From the NCBI GenBank assembly GCA_011009095.1, contig VTPC01006054.1, positions 1-64,000 of the forward strand: 64,000 nucleotides of DNA, given 5' to 3'. Each line of letters opens with the position of its first letter. The stretch's first letter is position 1. This document shows positions 21,850-34,579 of this stretch, piece by piece. Under the pieces are notes generated by a model. That model was not told the origin of the DNA. It did not search any database and worked only from the letters and a program-made list of their open reading frames with translations. The position numbers and the translations under genes were made by a program. The stretch is from Ignelater luminosus. Its lineage: Eukaryota > Arthropoda > Insecta > Coleoptera > Elateridae.

Positions 21850-24050
21850 GCGCTATGTACACAGAACTGGTTATAAGAGTAACAACTTCTTCGAATTTTT
21901 TTCGTAAGATTCGTATATACATTTATTTTCAAAAACGCTCAAAATATGCATTTGCATATGCAGGAAAATATCACGTACATGTAAAGAAAAATATCAGGGA
22001 AAATTCAGTTTTACTTGGAAACGACGTACTTCACGAGAAAAATTAAATTCCTTGTTCTATTTTCCGTATTTTCTCTATTCTTGGAGGAAAACCATTTGCA
22101 CGATCGATTTTACATGAAATGAACGTCGCTGTTTTGTTTTGTTCATTTTCACAGTAATCTGAGGAATCTTCAAAAAACTTTTTTTCACCATTCAATTTTT
22201 AAAATAACAAAAACAAGTTATCGCACGATATGAATAGATAGTATACGATTGATTGATGTTTTAAATTTTTCCTGCTGGTTTATTTTTGTAAATAAATGCA
22301 ATCAATCAGCGATGTCGCAATTTCAGTTATCTTAACCTTTTAATAATAATCTTATTTGCACACAAAGGAAATATTTTTAATTGGGCACGCTTGTCATTTT
22401 CTCTATATTTCTAGACGTTTTAACGATACATCTCTGTAATTATTTCTTTTAATTAGTTAGCATCTGTGATTACATAATAGTAACGTCTACACGAATGTCA
22501 ACGTTATCAGTGTTCGCAACTCTTCAAAGAAAACGCATAACGGTAACCGTGTAAAGTAAGCAATCAATAATTTGTAAGGGACGTACTTTTCGGCGCCCGG
22601 CGTCGCTATATCGCCATGAAGGGCGTCGGCACTAGATACAATGAAAAATTCGTTTCTGACAATGAATCTAGAAAGTATTTACGAAAAGTGCGCTAGGTAA
22701 TTCACTTATGTAGTACGTGAGTGATTAAATATTAGGATTTTACAATGAGCGTGAAGGTGAGTTTTCTTTTTTATTATTATATCCTTTCTTTGTATAACAG
22801 ATAATAATAATAATAATAATAATAATAATGTTTTTAAAATTGTAAAGCGTACGTAAATATTGATGGTTTTTGATAAATTTTATTACCTTAGAAAGTAAAT
22901 AATAATTAGATAATAAATAAAATAAACACAATTAATTCTGTGGGCGTTAAATATTTGGTTAACCACTATGATAAGTTGGTTAAACATCATTTAAAAATTA
23001 AAACTGTTAATATTCCACCAAGGTTATTTAGCGTTTTGAAGTAATTCAATATTCTCTTGAGAATTATATTTGAGTGTATGGAAGTAGTAGGTGGTTGGTC
23101 TTACATCACATAGATATGTGTGTTTTGTCAGGATGTATAAATATTTAAAATTTTTGTCGTTTAAAAATTTTGCAGATGTCTCTACCAAATTATTCATTTT
23201 TACATAGCCCGTTTATTTGAGTGTATATAAGGAAGTGCGCGCGCGTTTGCGAGCTGCGTGTTTCGGTAACTCTTTTCGATAGCAGTGATCAGTGAAATTT
23301 AATTATGTGCAAATTGTATTAATTAGTGGGATCTATGTAGGCCTGTAGTTCCCTTAGGAAGTTACAATTAATGAAAACTCGATTCTTTTTTGTTTTGCTC
23401 TAAGACTAGTAAATTCAAATTAAAATCGGTTCAACTAATAAATCTCAGAAATAGAAAAATGAACATTTCTAAATGGAAATTCTTTCTAAGATCCGTATCG
23501 CATAAAACACCTACAGTTAAAAGCAAATTTCCTCAAGATTATAATAGACTTGAAAATATGAAAAAATTAGACTGCGCAATTCTCTACTTCTTCTTTTTTA
23601 ATTATTGACAGCGACATTTATCATGTATCATCTTGCTTAACTTACTATCTTAATACAATTTTAAAGAAAAATGATTAAAACGTGTGTTTGTTTTGTGTGT
23701 TTGAAAACGACAATTTTTGACTGAAATAAAACTGAAGCAAAATCTTCGGAATCCAAGAAATTTAGGTAATTATTTTCCTTAGTTTTATTTCATAGCAGCA
23801 ACCTATCATTGAATGGTATAGGTAACAAAGAATCTATGCCCCAGATAAAGAAACTTCTTATGTTTTCTTTCTTTTCTTAGAATAAGTCGTTTTTAGAATA
23901 AAGATAGTTTCATCTTTCTCTATGACTGTTTCGACTTTCACCACAGTGTTGACGGCACATCTCGGTGATTAGTTATGCTGATCACTAGACTTAGGACAGT
24001 TATACATTTGCATATGCAGATATGCCACTTTAGGTAACAAAGAGATTAAA
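21850..24050. other. gene-poor stretch with one promoter-like spot
   Basis: No domain is recognised. An (AAT)n microsatellite lies at about 22800-22829. At 23224 'tatataagg' is followed about 65 bp later by 'tcagtg', an arthropod-type initiator word, but no coding exon follows that I can support. The final bases before 24064 may belong to the 5' part of the BEL/Pao element. Confidence 0.4.
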
Positions 24051-24063
24051 ACAAGATGAAATT

Positions 24064-27000
24064 CAGGGCTGTCTTTAACCTATTGGAGGCCTTAGACACT
24101 TTAGGACAATGGGGCCTCTATGACTATGACAGAAGACTATTTTATTAATAACAGGCAAAAGGAGTAGGTAAGCAAAATTCTAGATTTATTCAACTGTTAT
24201 TTTGTTTCTTTACAGTCACATTAAATGAATAGGTAATTATAATATAATCTGGAAAAGTAACTCTTCTAGCATTCCCTATACGCAGGTTAGTGCTTAAAAA
24301 TGTATGTTGATTAAAGAGGTATCCTTCTAGATTTTAGACAAGCAAAATCGTCAATCATTTCTTCAAAGTCTATGTCTTTGAGCACATCACATTCTATGGA
24401 CATCAGCGACAAACTGGTCCATCTTTCTTAAAGCATTATACTTCTTAATTCATTTTTTATTCTTTTCAATTTGCAAAAGGAGCGTTCCCTACTGCAGTTA
24501 GTTACCATCATGCTTAAAAAGATTCTCAATGCAATTTCTACATTTGGAAACGTGCCTTCAATTTAGTTTTCTTTCAAAAAAAGATATATTCTTGAAAGAC
24601 TATTAGTTTCTTCATTTTCACTAGACTGGACAATTTTCAAGTATTCTGTTAAATGCAGACATTCCATTTCTAACTCTTTCTCGCTAACGTCTTCATAATA
24701 GATTCCAACAAATTCTTTGCAACTTTGTATCAATTCCTTGGAATTCAGAGTTTTCAAGCGAGAAAAAACCGATGATTTATGTTCTTGTACGAACTCAATC
24801 GCTGTTTTAGATGCACGCTCAGGGTATCAATTATGGGAAGAAAGGTTTCTACTTTAGATTTCTCTCTTCCATTCAATTGAACTGACGGCGCAAAGCCGTC
24901 AAAAATTGCCTGGCGTGAGCTTCTATCTCTTGTTCTTTGAGATAGGTCCTTGTAGTCAGATTCCGGATTTTTCTCTTTGGCGGACGATTCGAAGTAATCA
25001 AATTTATCCCTGAGGTTAATAATAAAACCATCAGGTGAAGTAAACAAATTAGTTGCAACGTCCATTGTTATTGTTTCTTTCTGAAGATAATTACTTGTTT
25101 TGCCTATTCTTTCCAATATGGTGCTACAAATTTCGGCCAGTATAATAAATTCTAGGTTTCCCATTTTTCTGGACCGACTAAGGGCTTCGTGCCTAGTTTC
25201 CCGTGGCTGCTCTGTATTCTCTGCGACAGACATCAAAGCTTCTATAATTTGTTTATGACCTTCATGCAAAGCGCTTATTGCATCAGCTCGCGCAGACCAT
25301 CTGCTTTTTGAAAGACTTTTAAAAACTTTTTTCGAATCTAAATATTCTGTCAATGTATTCCATCGGTGGGTAGAACCTGAAAACAAGTTGTACAGTTTCT
25401 GAACCACTTGAAAATAACTTGTTGCCTCTGGTACGCATCAAGTTTAAACAATGTCCTGCACATGGTACAAAGGTAGCAAATTCACATTTCCCCTTGATTT
25501 TTGCTTGTAGACCAGCATACTTTCCCGACATATTTGAAGCATTGTCGTAGCCTTGTCCTCTGCAATCTTTTATGGAAATATCACGATTCTCTAAAAAATT
25601 CAAGATGGTTTCCGCAAAATACTCAGATTTATGCTCTTTGATATAAATTCCAGAAACCTTTCAACGGGAACACGGTCTTTTCCGTATCGAATTATAAAAG
25701 TTAACTGGTCAACATGAGATAGATCGAGCGTGCTGTCAACGCTAATAGAAAAATATTTTGCTAATTTAATTTCATTTATAATTTTTTTAGGACCTGTTTT
25801 CCCATGATGTCGATAAACTCATTACAGATATTAACTGATAGATCAGAAATGTTTCCTTGTCCAGGATTCCCAAATTTGTTTAAGTGACCTGCAAGAAATT
25901 AATCAAATTCACTTATAACTCCGCACATCCTAAATAATTTCCATTGTTGGGAGATCCAAAGATTTCATTGTCACTGCGAAACGGAAGCCCTCTCGATGCC
26001 AAAAACCTTACAACTGCGACAATCCGTTTAAGTACATTTTTCCAGTAATCCACTTCTTTTTGATGTTGAGATAACAAGTCTGTATCTACTCTACCAACCA
26101 CTTTACTTCGTGCCAGATAAGTCATCACAGATTGCCTATGTGCTGGGCTATTTTCATGTTTTAAAATTATGTGATTAATGTGCTTCCAATCATTACATCC
26201 ACTCGGAGAGCATAGGTTTATATCAGAAGGGTTAAATAAGCAGCATGAAAAACAAAATACAGATTTTTTCGAAGGTGAATACAGCAACCATTTTCTTTCA
26301 ACGCTTTCATCGTTCTTCAATTTACGATTAAGTAATGCTTTATTGAAATACCTAGTTACTGATGTACCATCTGCTTTTTTGTAGGTTCTGGATGCCTCGG
26401 AAAAGTCACAATCTTTATTTTGAAAATATGCAGGCTCCTTACGAATCTAAATTTCGCGGTTTTTTTCTGTAAAATCTTCATGAAAATAATCGGCGGGGTC
26501 GTGTGAAATGTTTTCTGGGTTGGAAAACTGTTGTTGTTCAACTGAACAGTTGTCGGTGATGTCACCGAAGTTGTTGCATTTTCGCCATAGGGACGGCCGC
26601 TTTCTGCACAATCTGATTCAATCTCTTTTCCGAAAATGATAGAAGTTAGTGTAGAACAAGAATTATCTGAAGTTCCCTCAATTTGTTGTCGATACGACTC
26701 ATCATGTGGAAGGTTTATTATTTGATTGCTACTTACAGAAGCTCTTGGTGTAAAATATGATGTTAATTTTGGTAGCTTTTCAATTCCTTGTTTCTGAGCC
26801 ACTAGGATATGACCCTTTCGACATTTTATATTTTAATTCAGTATTTATTATTTTCTTATACTGAAAACAGTCGCAAACATAAAACAAAACAAGCGAACGA
26901 CAATTTAATTTTCAGTCCCGAACGAAAAGAAAGATGCGGTTAAGTGCGCGTGAAAGGGGAATCCCAACCGACCGAATGTCATGTTTGCAGAGGAAGTCCC

Positions 27001-27322
27001 TATCATCTAGTCGGTTTACTTGGGTGGGTTGCGTTCCATTTTACGTCGCTATTAGTTACATAAAACTTAAAAATAATTTAGGGGAATCACCTTGTAGGTA
27101 GGCAGCCAGACAGAGTTGCCAGTGTTTGTTAGGCCCCTTGTTCATTAGAATACCAAAAAAGCTGACAAGTAAGTATTATCGTCAGTAATTATCGTGTGAT
27201 TTTCGGAAAATAAATATATTTATTGGTTATCGGTTGGTGATCTGGCAGGAATAAGGGGGCCCCATGGATCGTGGGGCCCTGGGCACTTGCCCAGAGTGGC
27301 CAATGGAAAAGAGGGGCCTGAA
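24064..27322 (-). mobile_element. hAT transposon (ZMYM1/DUF4371 type), near full length, dead
   Basis: The left end 'cagggctgtctttaacctat' and the complement of the right end 'caggccccttcttttcc-like' sequence (plus strand ends 'aaaagaggggcctgaa') form imperfect hAT-style inverted repeats. 'tgaaatt' flanks both ends (24057-24063 and 27324-27330), 7 of 8 bases of an 8-bp duplication (atgaaatt/ctgaaatt). Between them one transposase reads on the minus strand in the right order. The right subterminal region is rich in 'ggggccc' words, as in related vertebrate and insect elements. At about 3.26 kb it is roughly full length but carries many stops. Confidence 0.8.
24370..26802 (-). pseudogene. hAT-family transposase, ZMYM1-like (TTF zinc finger, DUF4371, dimerisation domain)
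   Basis: It begins MAQKQGIEKLPKLTSYF at 26802. Next come a TTF-type zinc finger (KKSVFCFSCCLF, HINHIILKHENSPAHRQS; about 26280-26130), a DUF4371 part (RFLASRGLPFR, about 26000), the catalytic RNase-H-fold motifs (GQGYDNASNMSGKYAGLQ and PCAGHCLNL; about 25560-25440) and the C-terminal hAT dimerisation motif (RIFLSMMVTNCSRERSF near 24520-24470, with LKRIKNELRS next). At least six frame breaks and several stops scatter through it. These proteins are cut-and-paste transposases and have also been domesticated as ZMYM-type genes, but this copy cannot encode one. Confidence 0.88.
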
Positions 27323-28250
27323 CTGAAATTAGATCGAAAACTTCTAAAGCCTTTTATAGCTTTAAATCTATTTGTCTTGAATTCTTTTAGGGTGTTAATG
27401 GTGTATATAGCAGTTTCGTCAATTGCAAACAAGGTAAAGTTCGTTTTTCTAAATTGGAGATCAAACCCTTCGATGAAAATATAAAAGAATGAAGTACATT
27501 TTATGATATTTATAATAATTTAATACATAATAATGCTTAATTATCAGATGTAAATAAATTTTAATGTTTGTTAACTTATTTAGAGAGAGAAAAAACCAAT
27601 AAGTTTAGTGCGTTCTTTACCTCTAACTGGCGATAATTACGTTACTACGTACAATAACCCAGTAAAGAAATATCATAATTCTAGGTTGAGATTTTTTTAT
27701 AGTTCTAATTTAAAATCTGACAATATAGGAGATCTTAGTCGTCTCTTAAATGTTTGCTCTGAAAATCTGGAAGCAACGAAGCATCTGAAATTCCCCACAG
27801 AACAATGGAATTTCATTCTTTTTAATTTATTGTTACATAAGATTGATAATAATTCCCGAAATAGATTTGAACAGGAGTATGCTAAAGTTGACATACCTAC
27901 TTATAAAAATCTATTTGGATTTTTAGAATCGCATCTTCGTGCCTTGGAAACTCTAATGCGGTTAAAGTAATGAAAGATATGTGAAAAGTTCCAAAATTTA
28001 ATAACTCTTTGTCTACCAATCAAAAGTCACTATCAGCTTGAGTATCTACAAATAAAGATGCGTGGTTTCTTTGCGAAGACTCTCATAAGTTATGGACTTA
28101 TTCTAAGTTTTTGGCAAAGGTATCGCGTGCACGTTATCGTTTTGTCAAGAATAGAAACTTATGTTTGAATTGCCTTACTTCTTATCGTAAAGCAGAAAGT
28201 ATTGCTTTAACAAACATGCTTGTAAATCGTGTGGTGGTCGTCATCATTCT

Positions 28251-28745
28251 TTGCTGCATTTTAATACGAATTCTTGCATGGCGCAGAATAGTTGTGAACC
28301 ATCCTCTTCTTTATCTTCGAAGGCGAGCACTTCTAATAAAGAAGATACTTCTCAACTTCCAAATGATAACATTTCAACACTTATTACTAGTTTGTCCCAT
28401 TCTTCAGTGATGCTTTTGTCAGCAGCTATTGTTGAGATACAAAATTCTCGAGGCAATTTTGTTGTAGTGGCACCTTTGATTGACTCCGCTGCCGCAGCAT
28501 CATTCATATCCGAAAGCTGTATTAAGCGTTTATGCTTACCACGCAGAAAATGCATAGAGAATGTTGTGGGTACTGGAAATATTCCTAACGTAACTGCAAA
28601 GGGTATAGCGGAATGCAAGACTAAACCAGTCACTTATTTAAACCCAAAAGTAGCATCTAAAGCATTTATAATTTCTGAAATCTGCTTATGTTTACCCTCT
28701 GTACCAGTTGATTTGAAAAGCTTGTCACATTTAAACTCACTTTGA
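28251..28745 (+). pseudogene. BEL/Pao pol, protease-region fragment
   Basis: 164 codons are open from a Cys-rich knuckle tail into the retroviral-like aspartic protease. The active-site triad reads D-S-A rather than the usual D-S-G, itself enough to doubt function. A stop at 28743 precedes the conserved LADKTF...RLDLLIGAELF stretch, which continues in the same frame. Part of a dead element. Confidence 0.75.
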
Positions 28746-28845
28746 CTTGCAGATAAAACTTTCTGTAAACCTGGACGTCTTGATCTGCTGATAGGTGCGG
28801 AATTGTTTCCATTTATGATAAAGTCTGATACTTCACGCCAAGCTC

Positions 28846-30000
28846 TTGACAATCCAATATTGTTTATCAACATTTTTTGGTTTTGTTGTCCTAGGAAAAG
28901 CCGATTTAGATTCTTCGAAAAATAGTTATACAATATCTTCATTTTGTTCAACGTTTGAATCCCTAGAAAATAACATAAAGAAATTATGGGAATTCTGCGA
29001 GAAACTGTATAAAGAATGTCATTATCACGATTCGTCGTTGAGGTATGTTGTATTCTTACCTTTTCGAATAAAAAATCCCATTTTTGGAGATTTAAGGAAT
29101 TTAGCCCTTCGTAGATTTTACGCTCTTAAAAGTAGGTTATACAGAAATACCGACTTGATGAATTCATATAAAGTCTTCATGCAAAACTATTTGGATTCTG
29201 GTTATCTGTCACCTGTTCCACCTGCTCTTGGTACAATAATACCTTTTTTATTCCCCATCACTGTGTTATCAGAGAAAATAGTCATTCTACTAAGTTGAGG
29301 GTAGTTTTCGACGCTTCTATGAAATCTTTTAATGGAATATCATGAAATGACACGTAAGTTGCAGGTTCTAAACTTCATTCAGATATAATTACAGTCCTAT
29401 TAAAATTTCGCTTCAACAGATATGTTTTATTAGCTGACGTCAAGCAAATGTTTTTGCGAATTCCAGTGTGTGACAAAGATATGAACTTCTACAAAATTCT
29501 TTGGAGATTTGACAGTGAGCATCCTACTCAAGAGTATAAATACAGTAACATTTAGTGTAACTAGTTTGCCCTATCTAGCTAACCGAACAATTCGACAGTT
29601 AGCTCTGGACGAGCAAAAGAATTTTCCTCATGCTTTGAAAATTTTTTGTTCAGGTATCTACGTAGATGGTATTTTGACTGGTTGTGAGACCTTGGACGCA
29701 GCCTGTCAAATTAAGTCAGAACTTTCATTCCTGTTGCTCAAAGGAGGGTTTGAGTTGCGAAAGTGGGCTAGCAACTGCCTAGAAATCTTGGCTGATGCTC
29801 CCGTAGAACATCAACAACATTTATCTTTTGATAGTGAACAGCCTTGCTCTGTTAAGATTTTAGGTTTGCAATGGCAGCCGCAAATCGGTAGTTTTACTTA
29901 TACAGTTTTTAGTATGTCAGATCGATTTTGTATAATATGGCAAAAATATTCGATCTTTTGGTATTCATTTCATCTCTCACTCTCTTCGCTAAGTGTCTAA
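28846..30000 (+). pseudogene. BEL/Pao pol, reverse-transcriptase-region fragments
   Basis: Open pieces at 28846-29298 and 29509-30000 plus the shifted stretch between them cover the polymerase fingers and palm: FDASMKS, then LADVKQMFLRIPV (the first catalytic Asp region), then YVDGILTGCETLDAA, where the family's Y-V-D-D has become Y-V-D-G. Loss of the second catalytic Asp, with the frameshifts, shows the enzyme is dead. Confidence 0.75.
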
Positions 30001-30999
30001 TCCAACATTTATGGACTTTAGGCTTGGAGTGGGATTAAGAACCCCCTTCAGATGTTATATCTCAGTAAAAGAGATTTCAATCTGAACTTCATATTTTGAT
30101 ATCTTCGCTCAAGATACCTAGACACATTTTGCTCTACAAAAGGGAATGTGAATTACAAGGATTTGTGGATGCAAGAGAGGCTGGATAGGGTGCAGTAGTG
30201 TATTTTTGTTTGATTAATAAATGGAGGTTAGAGTCTATTTAGTAGATGGAAAGTCCAAAGTCGCGCCTTTAAAAGGATTATCATTGCCGCCATTAGAACC
30301 TTGTGCTGCTGTACTGTTAACAGATTTAGTAGAATTTGTTCGCAATGTATATTAGGATAAACTTGTCATTCCCAATACGTTTGCTTGGTCTGACTCTAAA
30401 GTTACTCTCACTCGGATGAAATCATCACCACATTGTCGGTATACCTTCGTTAGTAATCCTGTTAGCCATATCCTCAATAAAATATTTCCGAACCATTGTC
30501 GACATGTTCCTTCGGATAATAATCCTGCTGATTGTGCGAGTAGAGGTTTGCTTCTGGAACAATTACTTCATCACTCCATGTGGTTGGCCCTTTAATACTT
30601 CGAATTTCTCGTCTTTGGAAGTCCAAAACGAAGAAAGAGAAATTGCTCGGATTTCTTTAGTACCTTGGGGTATGGATAGTGTTCTTAATAAGTTTCAAGA
30701 TTCATCTAATTCAAGTAGCAGGACCGCAAGTATTGACTTTTGAAGAGTTCTATACCGTACTCGCGCAGGTTAAATCTGTTTTAAATTTCTGCGCTTACTT
30801 TAGTTCATTTTTTAACTTTAGAACCACTTACTTCATTGCCTTTGCAAGATTATGCAAATTATAATATCAACACACTTTAATTTGAAGTTTACTCCAGTTG
30901 TTTCATGCGACGTCAAAAAGACACTCGCAAACACCAGTACAAATTATCATTGTCATGCCAGACATGTAAAAGAACGTGAAGAAATTTGAAGGTGAAAAG

Positions 31000-32450
31000 A
31001 GGCCTAGCACAGGAAGGATGGGGTTCCAACATATTGAAAGCGTTGCAATGTTATATAAGTGGCCAATCGCATATACTTATCAAGTTGCGATCAGTTCCCT
31101 AACAGGACCAGGATAAAGTCACAAGAGTCAGACAAAAAGGGAAACACTGCGAGGACGTAAAGCAAAGAGACCTGGGGTATTTGCATTTCCGTTGATTGTT
31201 GTAGTTTTCTTGCACAATCTCTCTTGGACATTTTTTCGAATTTGTTTCCACTTCCTCTCATACGATCCATTCGAGCAGCTACAAAAGAAAATTTGTTTTC
31301 AAAACAGGACACATGAAATGACTTAAAAGATAATTTCTATTGATACAAATCTCAAGTCTGTTTAACCAAATTGAACTCAAAACAATCAATCAAAAACTAA
31401 GATAAGATACAATTCCTTAGGAAAGACCAACAGCTTTAGTATTGATATCCATTAAAACAAGAATCATAGAAAAACGGCCGAGTAAGCCGTCCCAATAATG
31501 AACAATGTAATGTAGCCCATCGCACTATAGCGCGTTTAATCATTTGGGCTACTTGGAAAATGATGCTTGTGACCTAGATATTATAAACACTTAATACAGG
31601 GTTTACAGATATTCACTTTTTTTGCTTTCTTTTTATCAAATTTTTAAAAGTTAGTCACTTTTTGTCACTAATCTCTGAATGTAGTCACCTTTTCTACTTT
31701 TTGTGAATTACAATCACTTTGTCATACTAACGTCAAAAACGTATTCGCATTATTTGTATCTTGTTTTTCATCGACTGAAGTATCGGAATTTGCAACACAA
31801 ATTAATGACGCGGGGATAATCTCTCGTGATTAGGGGTATAAATACTAATCGCATATAACACGTTTATCACTACAAGTGTTTAGAATCCAACTAATTCAAC
31901 GTTGGTATCAACTACAAGGTCACATGACCACAGAAAAAATTCCTCCCGACTCCAGACTCTAACTCACGTCGGTCGGGTATAGCTTTGCTCTGTGTGGCAG
32001 GTGTCATCACTGGTACACTGTCCAGGCCGTTAAAAGCAATCATATTCAATGAAGTATTGACGACACAATGAAACACTCTACGTCTACGATTTTCTTTCTA
32101 CATTTACTTTTAAATCGAATCGTTTTGTGCAAAGAGAAATCGATTTTCTTCGATTTATCGTCCAAGGCTAGCTGGGAGTAGAAAAAGAATATTCTATGTG
32201 TATTTAAGAATTTTGTATTTACGTTAATGAGTTTAGTTTTACGAATAAAGCTTTTCATTCTTTGCTTGCAAGCCACTTCATTGCAATTTTTAGTTAGTCA
32301 CTTCTTTTGCTACTTTCTTGTGAAAACCTACTGGGCCCTGCTATTATTATGGTGGCACTTCGCGTTTCATTGAACGTCGTCACCTTTTGAATCATCGTGA
32401 ACATGCTTCTCGCTTATTATTTATTATAGAATATCACATGGCAGATTTCA
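31000..32450. other. no supported gene
   Basis: This segment lies between the BEL/Pao remnant and the tandem repeat block. The minus-strand frame at 31091-31312 shows no family resemblance. A 'tttctactttttgtgaattaca'-like run of related 'agtcac' words at 31640-31730 is low complexity. Confidence 0.5.
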
Positions 32451-33990
32451 GAATGTAGTGCGCCCTGAGGAAACTAAGAGTTTTAGGCCTTTCCATCTCA
32501 TATGAGACAAATGTGGAAAAAGGCAGTCCGATATCGTTAGATCGGTTTAGATCTGAGAAAAAGATTAATGGAGGGCGAAGCCCAACCATAGGCCACCACA
32601 GGTGACCTTTTGCGTAATCGTATCTAGTTCTCTTAAAATAATTAAAAACTAATCAATTGGTGGTCACTACAGACAGCCACGCCTGTTCCTACTCTAAGAA
32701 GGTTAAAAAGAGCGCTGTTATTTCATATGAGACAAGTAGACCTGTAGCTCTCCAAAGCTTAATAGAAGACGAAGCCCAACTTTAAGCCACCACAGGTGGC
32801 CAGATGTAGGGAACTGCTCAAATTGGGGTCAGTGCTGGTAGCCTGCGAGAGGAGACAATCCCATTCGTGTTTGTACTTCACTCTTCTTAATGAAAGGTAA
32901 AACTTGACATGGGTCACCAGAGGTGGCCCGCTGCGTATTCGTAATTCTTCTAAAATGGTTTAATGGAAGGAGCAGCCCAACCTTTTGTGAACAAGAGTGG
33001 GCCCTGACAGTGGCCTGCTAGAAAGTGACATCCGACCTTGGACCCTCATAGGTGACCCATAAGAAGTCTTAATATGCCCCGTGTTTGTAAGTTACACTTT
33101 TTAATAGAGTACATAGGCCATCAAAAGTGAACTGATCCATGTTCGTGTTTAGTTATCTTAAAATAGTTGATGCAGAGCACAGTCGGGCTTGTTTTGAACA
33201 AAACGGACCTCAAGTAGTGGTTGCCTCAGGCGGTCATGCCTGTTCTTACTCCAAGAGAGTATTTCATAGTAGACAAGCGTGGAGGGGCGCAATCCGACCT
33301 GTAATTCGTTCTAGCTTTCCGAAGAAATGTTAAATGAAGAACCTTAAACCACCAAAAAAGTCATATTAGAGAGCAATGTCCAATCTTGTCTGGGAGGGTT
33401 CAATTTGAACCGCGTTTATAAATTACTCCTCCGAAAGAAGGACGAAGTCGGACTTTAGCCACCGGAGGTAGCCCATTGTGTGTTCGTATTTAGTTATCTT
33501 AGAATGGTTGTTAGAGGGCACAGTCCGATCTGTTTTGAACCAAATTTAAAAAAAGAAGAAGCACTTCCATCCCATATGAGACAAGCACGAGAGGGTATTT
33601 CCTTTTAGCTCGTCGGCGAAGGTTAATGGGTGGCGAAGCCCGGCCCTTAAGCATCGAAAGTGTATTCCGATCTGCCTTAACAAAAATCGATGTAGAATGA
33701 AAGCCGCCCCAGGTGGCCATACCTGTTTCAGTTCCAGAAGAGCTGAGTTTTAGAATGACACAGCACAGGAAATAATATTTAGAGACGAACCTTTGTCGGT
33801 CTATTGGAATATTTGATTTCTCATTCCACTACGTCCTCCAATAACCATTTTAAGAAAGCTAAATACGAACACGCGCAAGGCTGCGCCAATCAACGGGCCA
33901 CCTCCGGTAGCCCAAAGTCGGGCTTCACCCTCAAACTAATCTTCTTTAGAAAGCCAAAGACAAATGCCCCAAATATGTACGCGCTTAAGC
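32450..33990. repeat. diverged tandem repeat block with one inverted unit
   Basis: A composite unit of roughly 200-300 bp is recognisable by three recurring words. 'catatgagacaag' occurs near 32500, 32728, 33270 and 33573. 'ccaccacaggtggcc' variants occur near 32593, 32786, 32923, 33225, 33461 and 33703. 'gttcgtatttagttatctta' variants occur near 32620, 32938, 33141 and 33483. The last copy (about 33840-33930) carries the words in reverse complement. It is non-coding; the short frames across it are accidental. Confidence 0.7.
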
Positions 33991-34579
33991 AATTGCGTAG
34001 ATAAATTAACACCTGATCATATTTTACATTAGTCTCATATCGAACAGCATCCTTCATATGGTCGCCTTCTATGTCCACCTTACTTTGTACACGATTGTGA
34101 TTCCCACTTGCTCTATAGTTTAAATGGTGGCGCCCGCGTTAGTGCATACTAAGCGACAAAATAAATCGGACATTATCTTCTATTTCTGCAACGAAAGCAC
34201 AATTGAAAAATTATTTTGAGTAGATAAAATGACTGATTCCTTTACAAGTAAACAAAGGATACTAATATCCATTTTATTCACTCGAGATAATTGTACAATG
34301 GCTTGTTTTTTCTACAGAAGCAGAAGAGAATGTCTAATTTATTTTGTTACTTAGTGTACAACACAGTCGGACTTGGCATGTCCTTCATCTTGAGTATAGT
34401 CATGCTTCGTACTTCCTTAATAACATACTGAATCATAGAAGGATTAAAAACAAAAATCTAAAATTGTCTTCATTATGTTGCGGATTAACATGGCCTATCA
34501 TTGCTCTATCGCTTTCTTCTTCTTTTCTCAATTTTCTTAATAAAAAGTAAGCGTTGTATATCACGCATGGTTACGCTGA

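Larger units (their letters stand above)
27331..30800 (+). mobile_element. BEL/Pao LTR retrotransposon remnant
   Basis: In order on the plus strand: gag (KLEIKPFDENIKE at about 27451, with a stop directly after; then NSRLRFFYSSNLK and LRALETLMRLK to 27970), zinc knuckle (CLNCLTSYRKAESC), aspartic protease (LIDSAAAASFISESC, about 28477; family motif D-S-G/A), the 'RLDLLIGAELF' BEL signature (about 28770), reverse transcriptase (LRVVFDASMKS at 29296; VLLADVKQMFLRIPV at 29428) and RNase H/linker (LQGFVDAREAG at about 30155). Stops and frameshifts are frequent, and the integrase core and LTRs were not found. The hAT element at 24064-27322 sits at its 5' side. Confidence 0.85.

Noticed and set aside
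24563..26320. A domesticated ZMYM-like host gene
   Set aside because: Inverted ends, flanking duplication and many stops mark it as a dead hAT element rather than a host gene.
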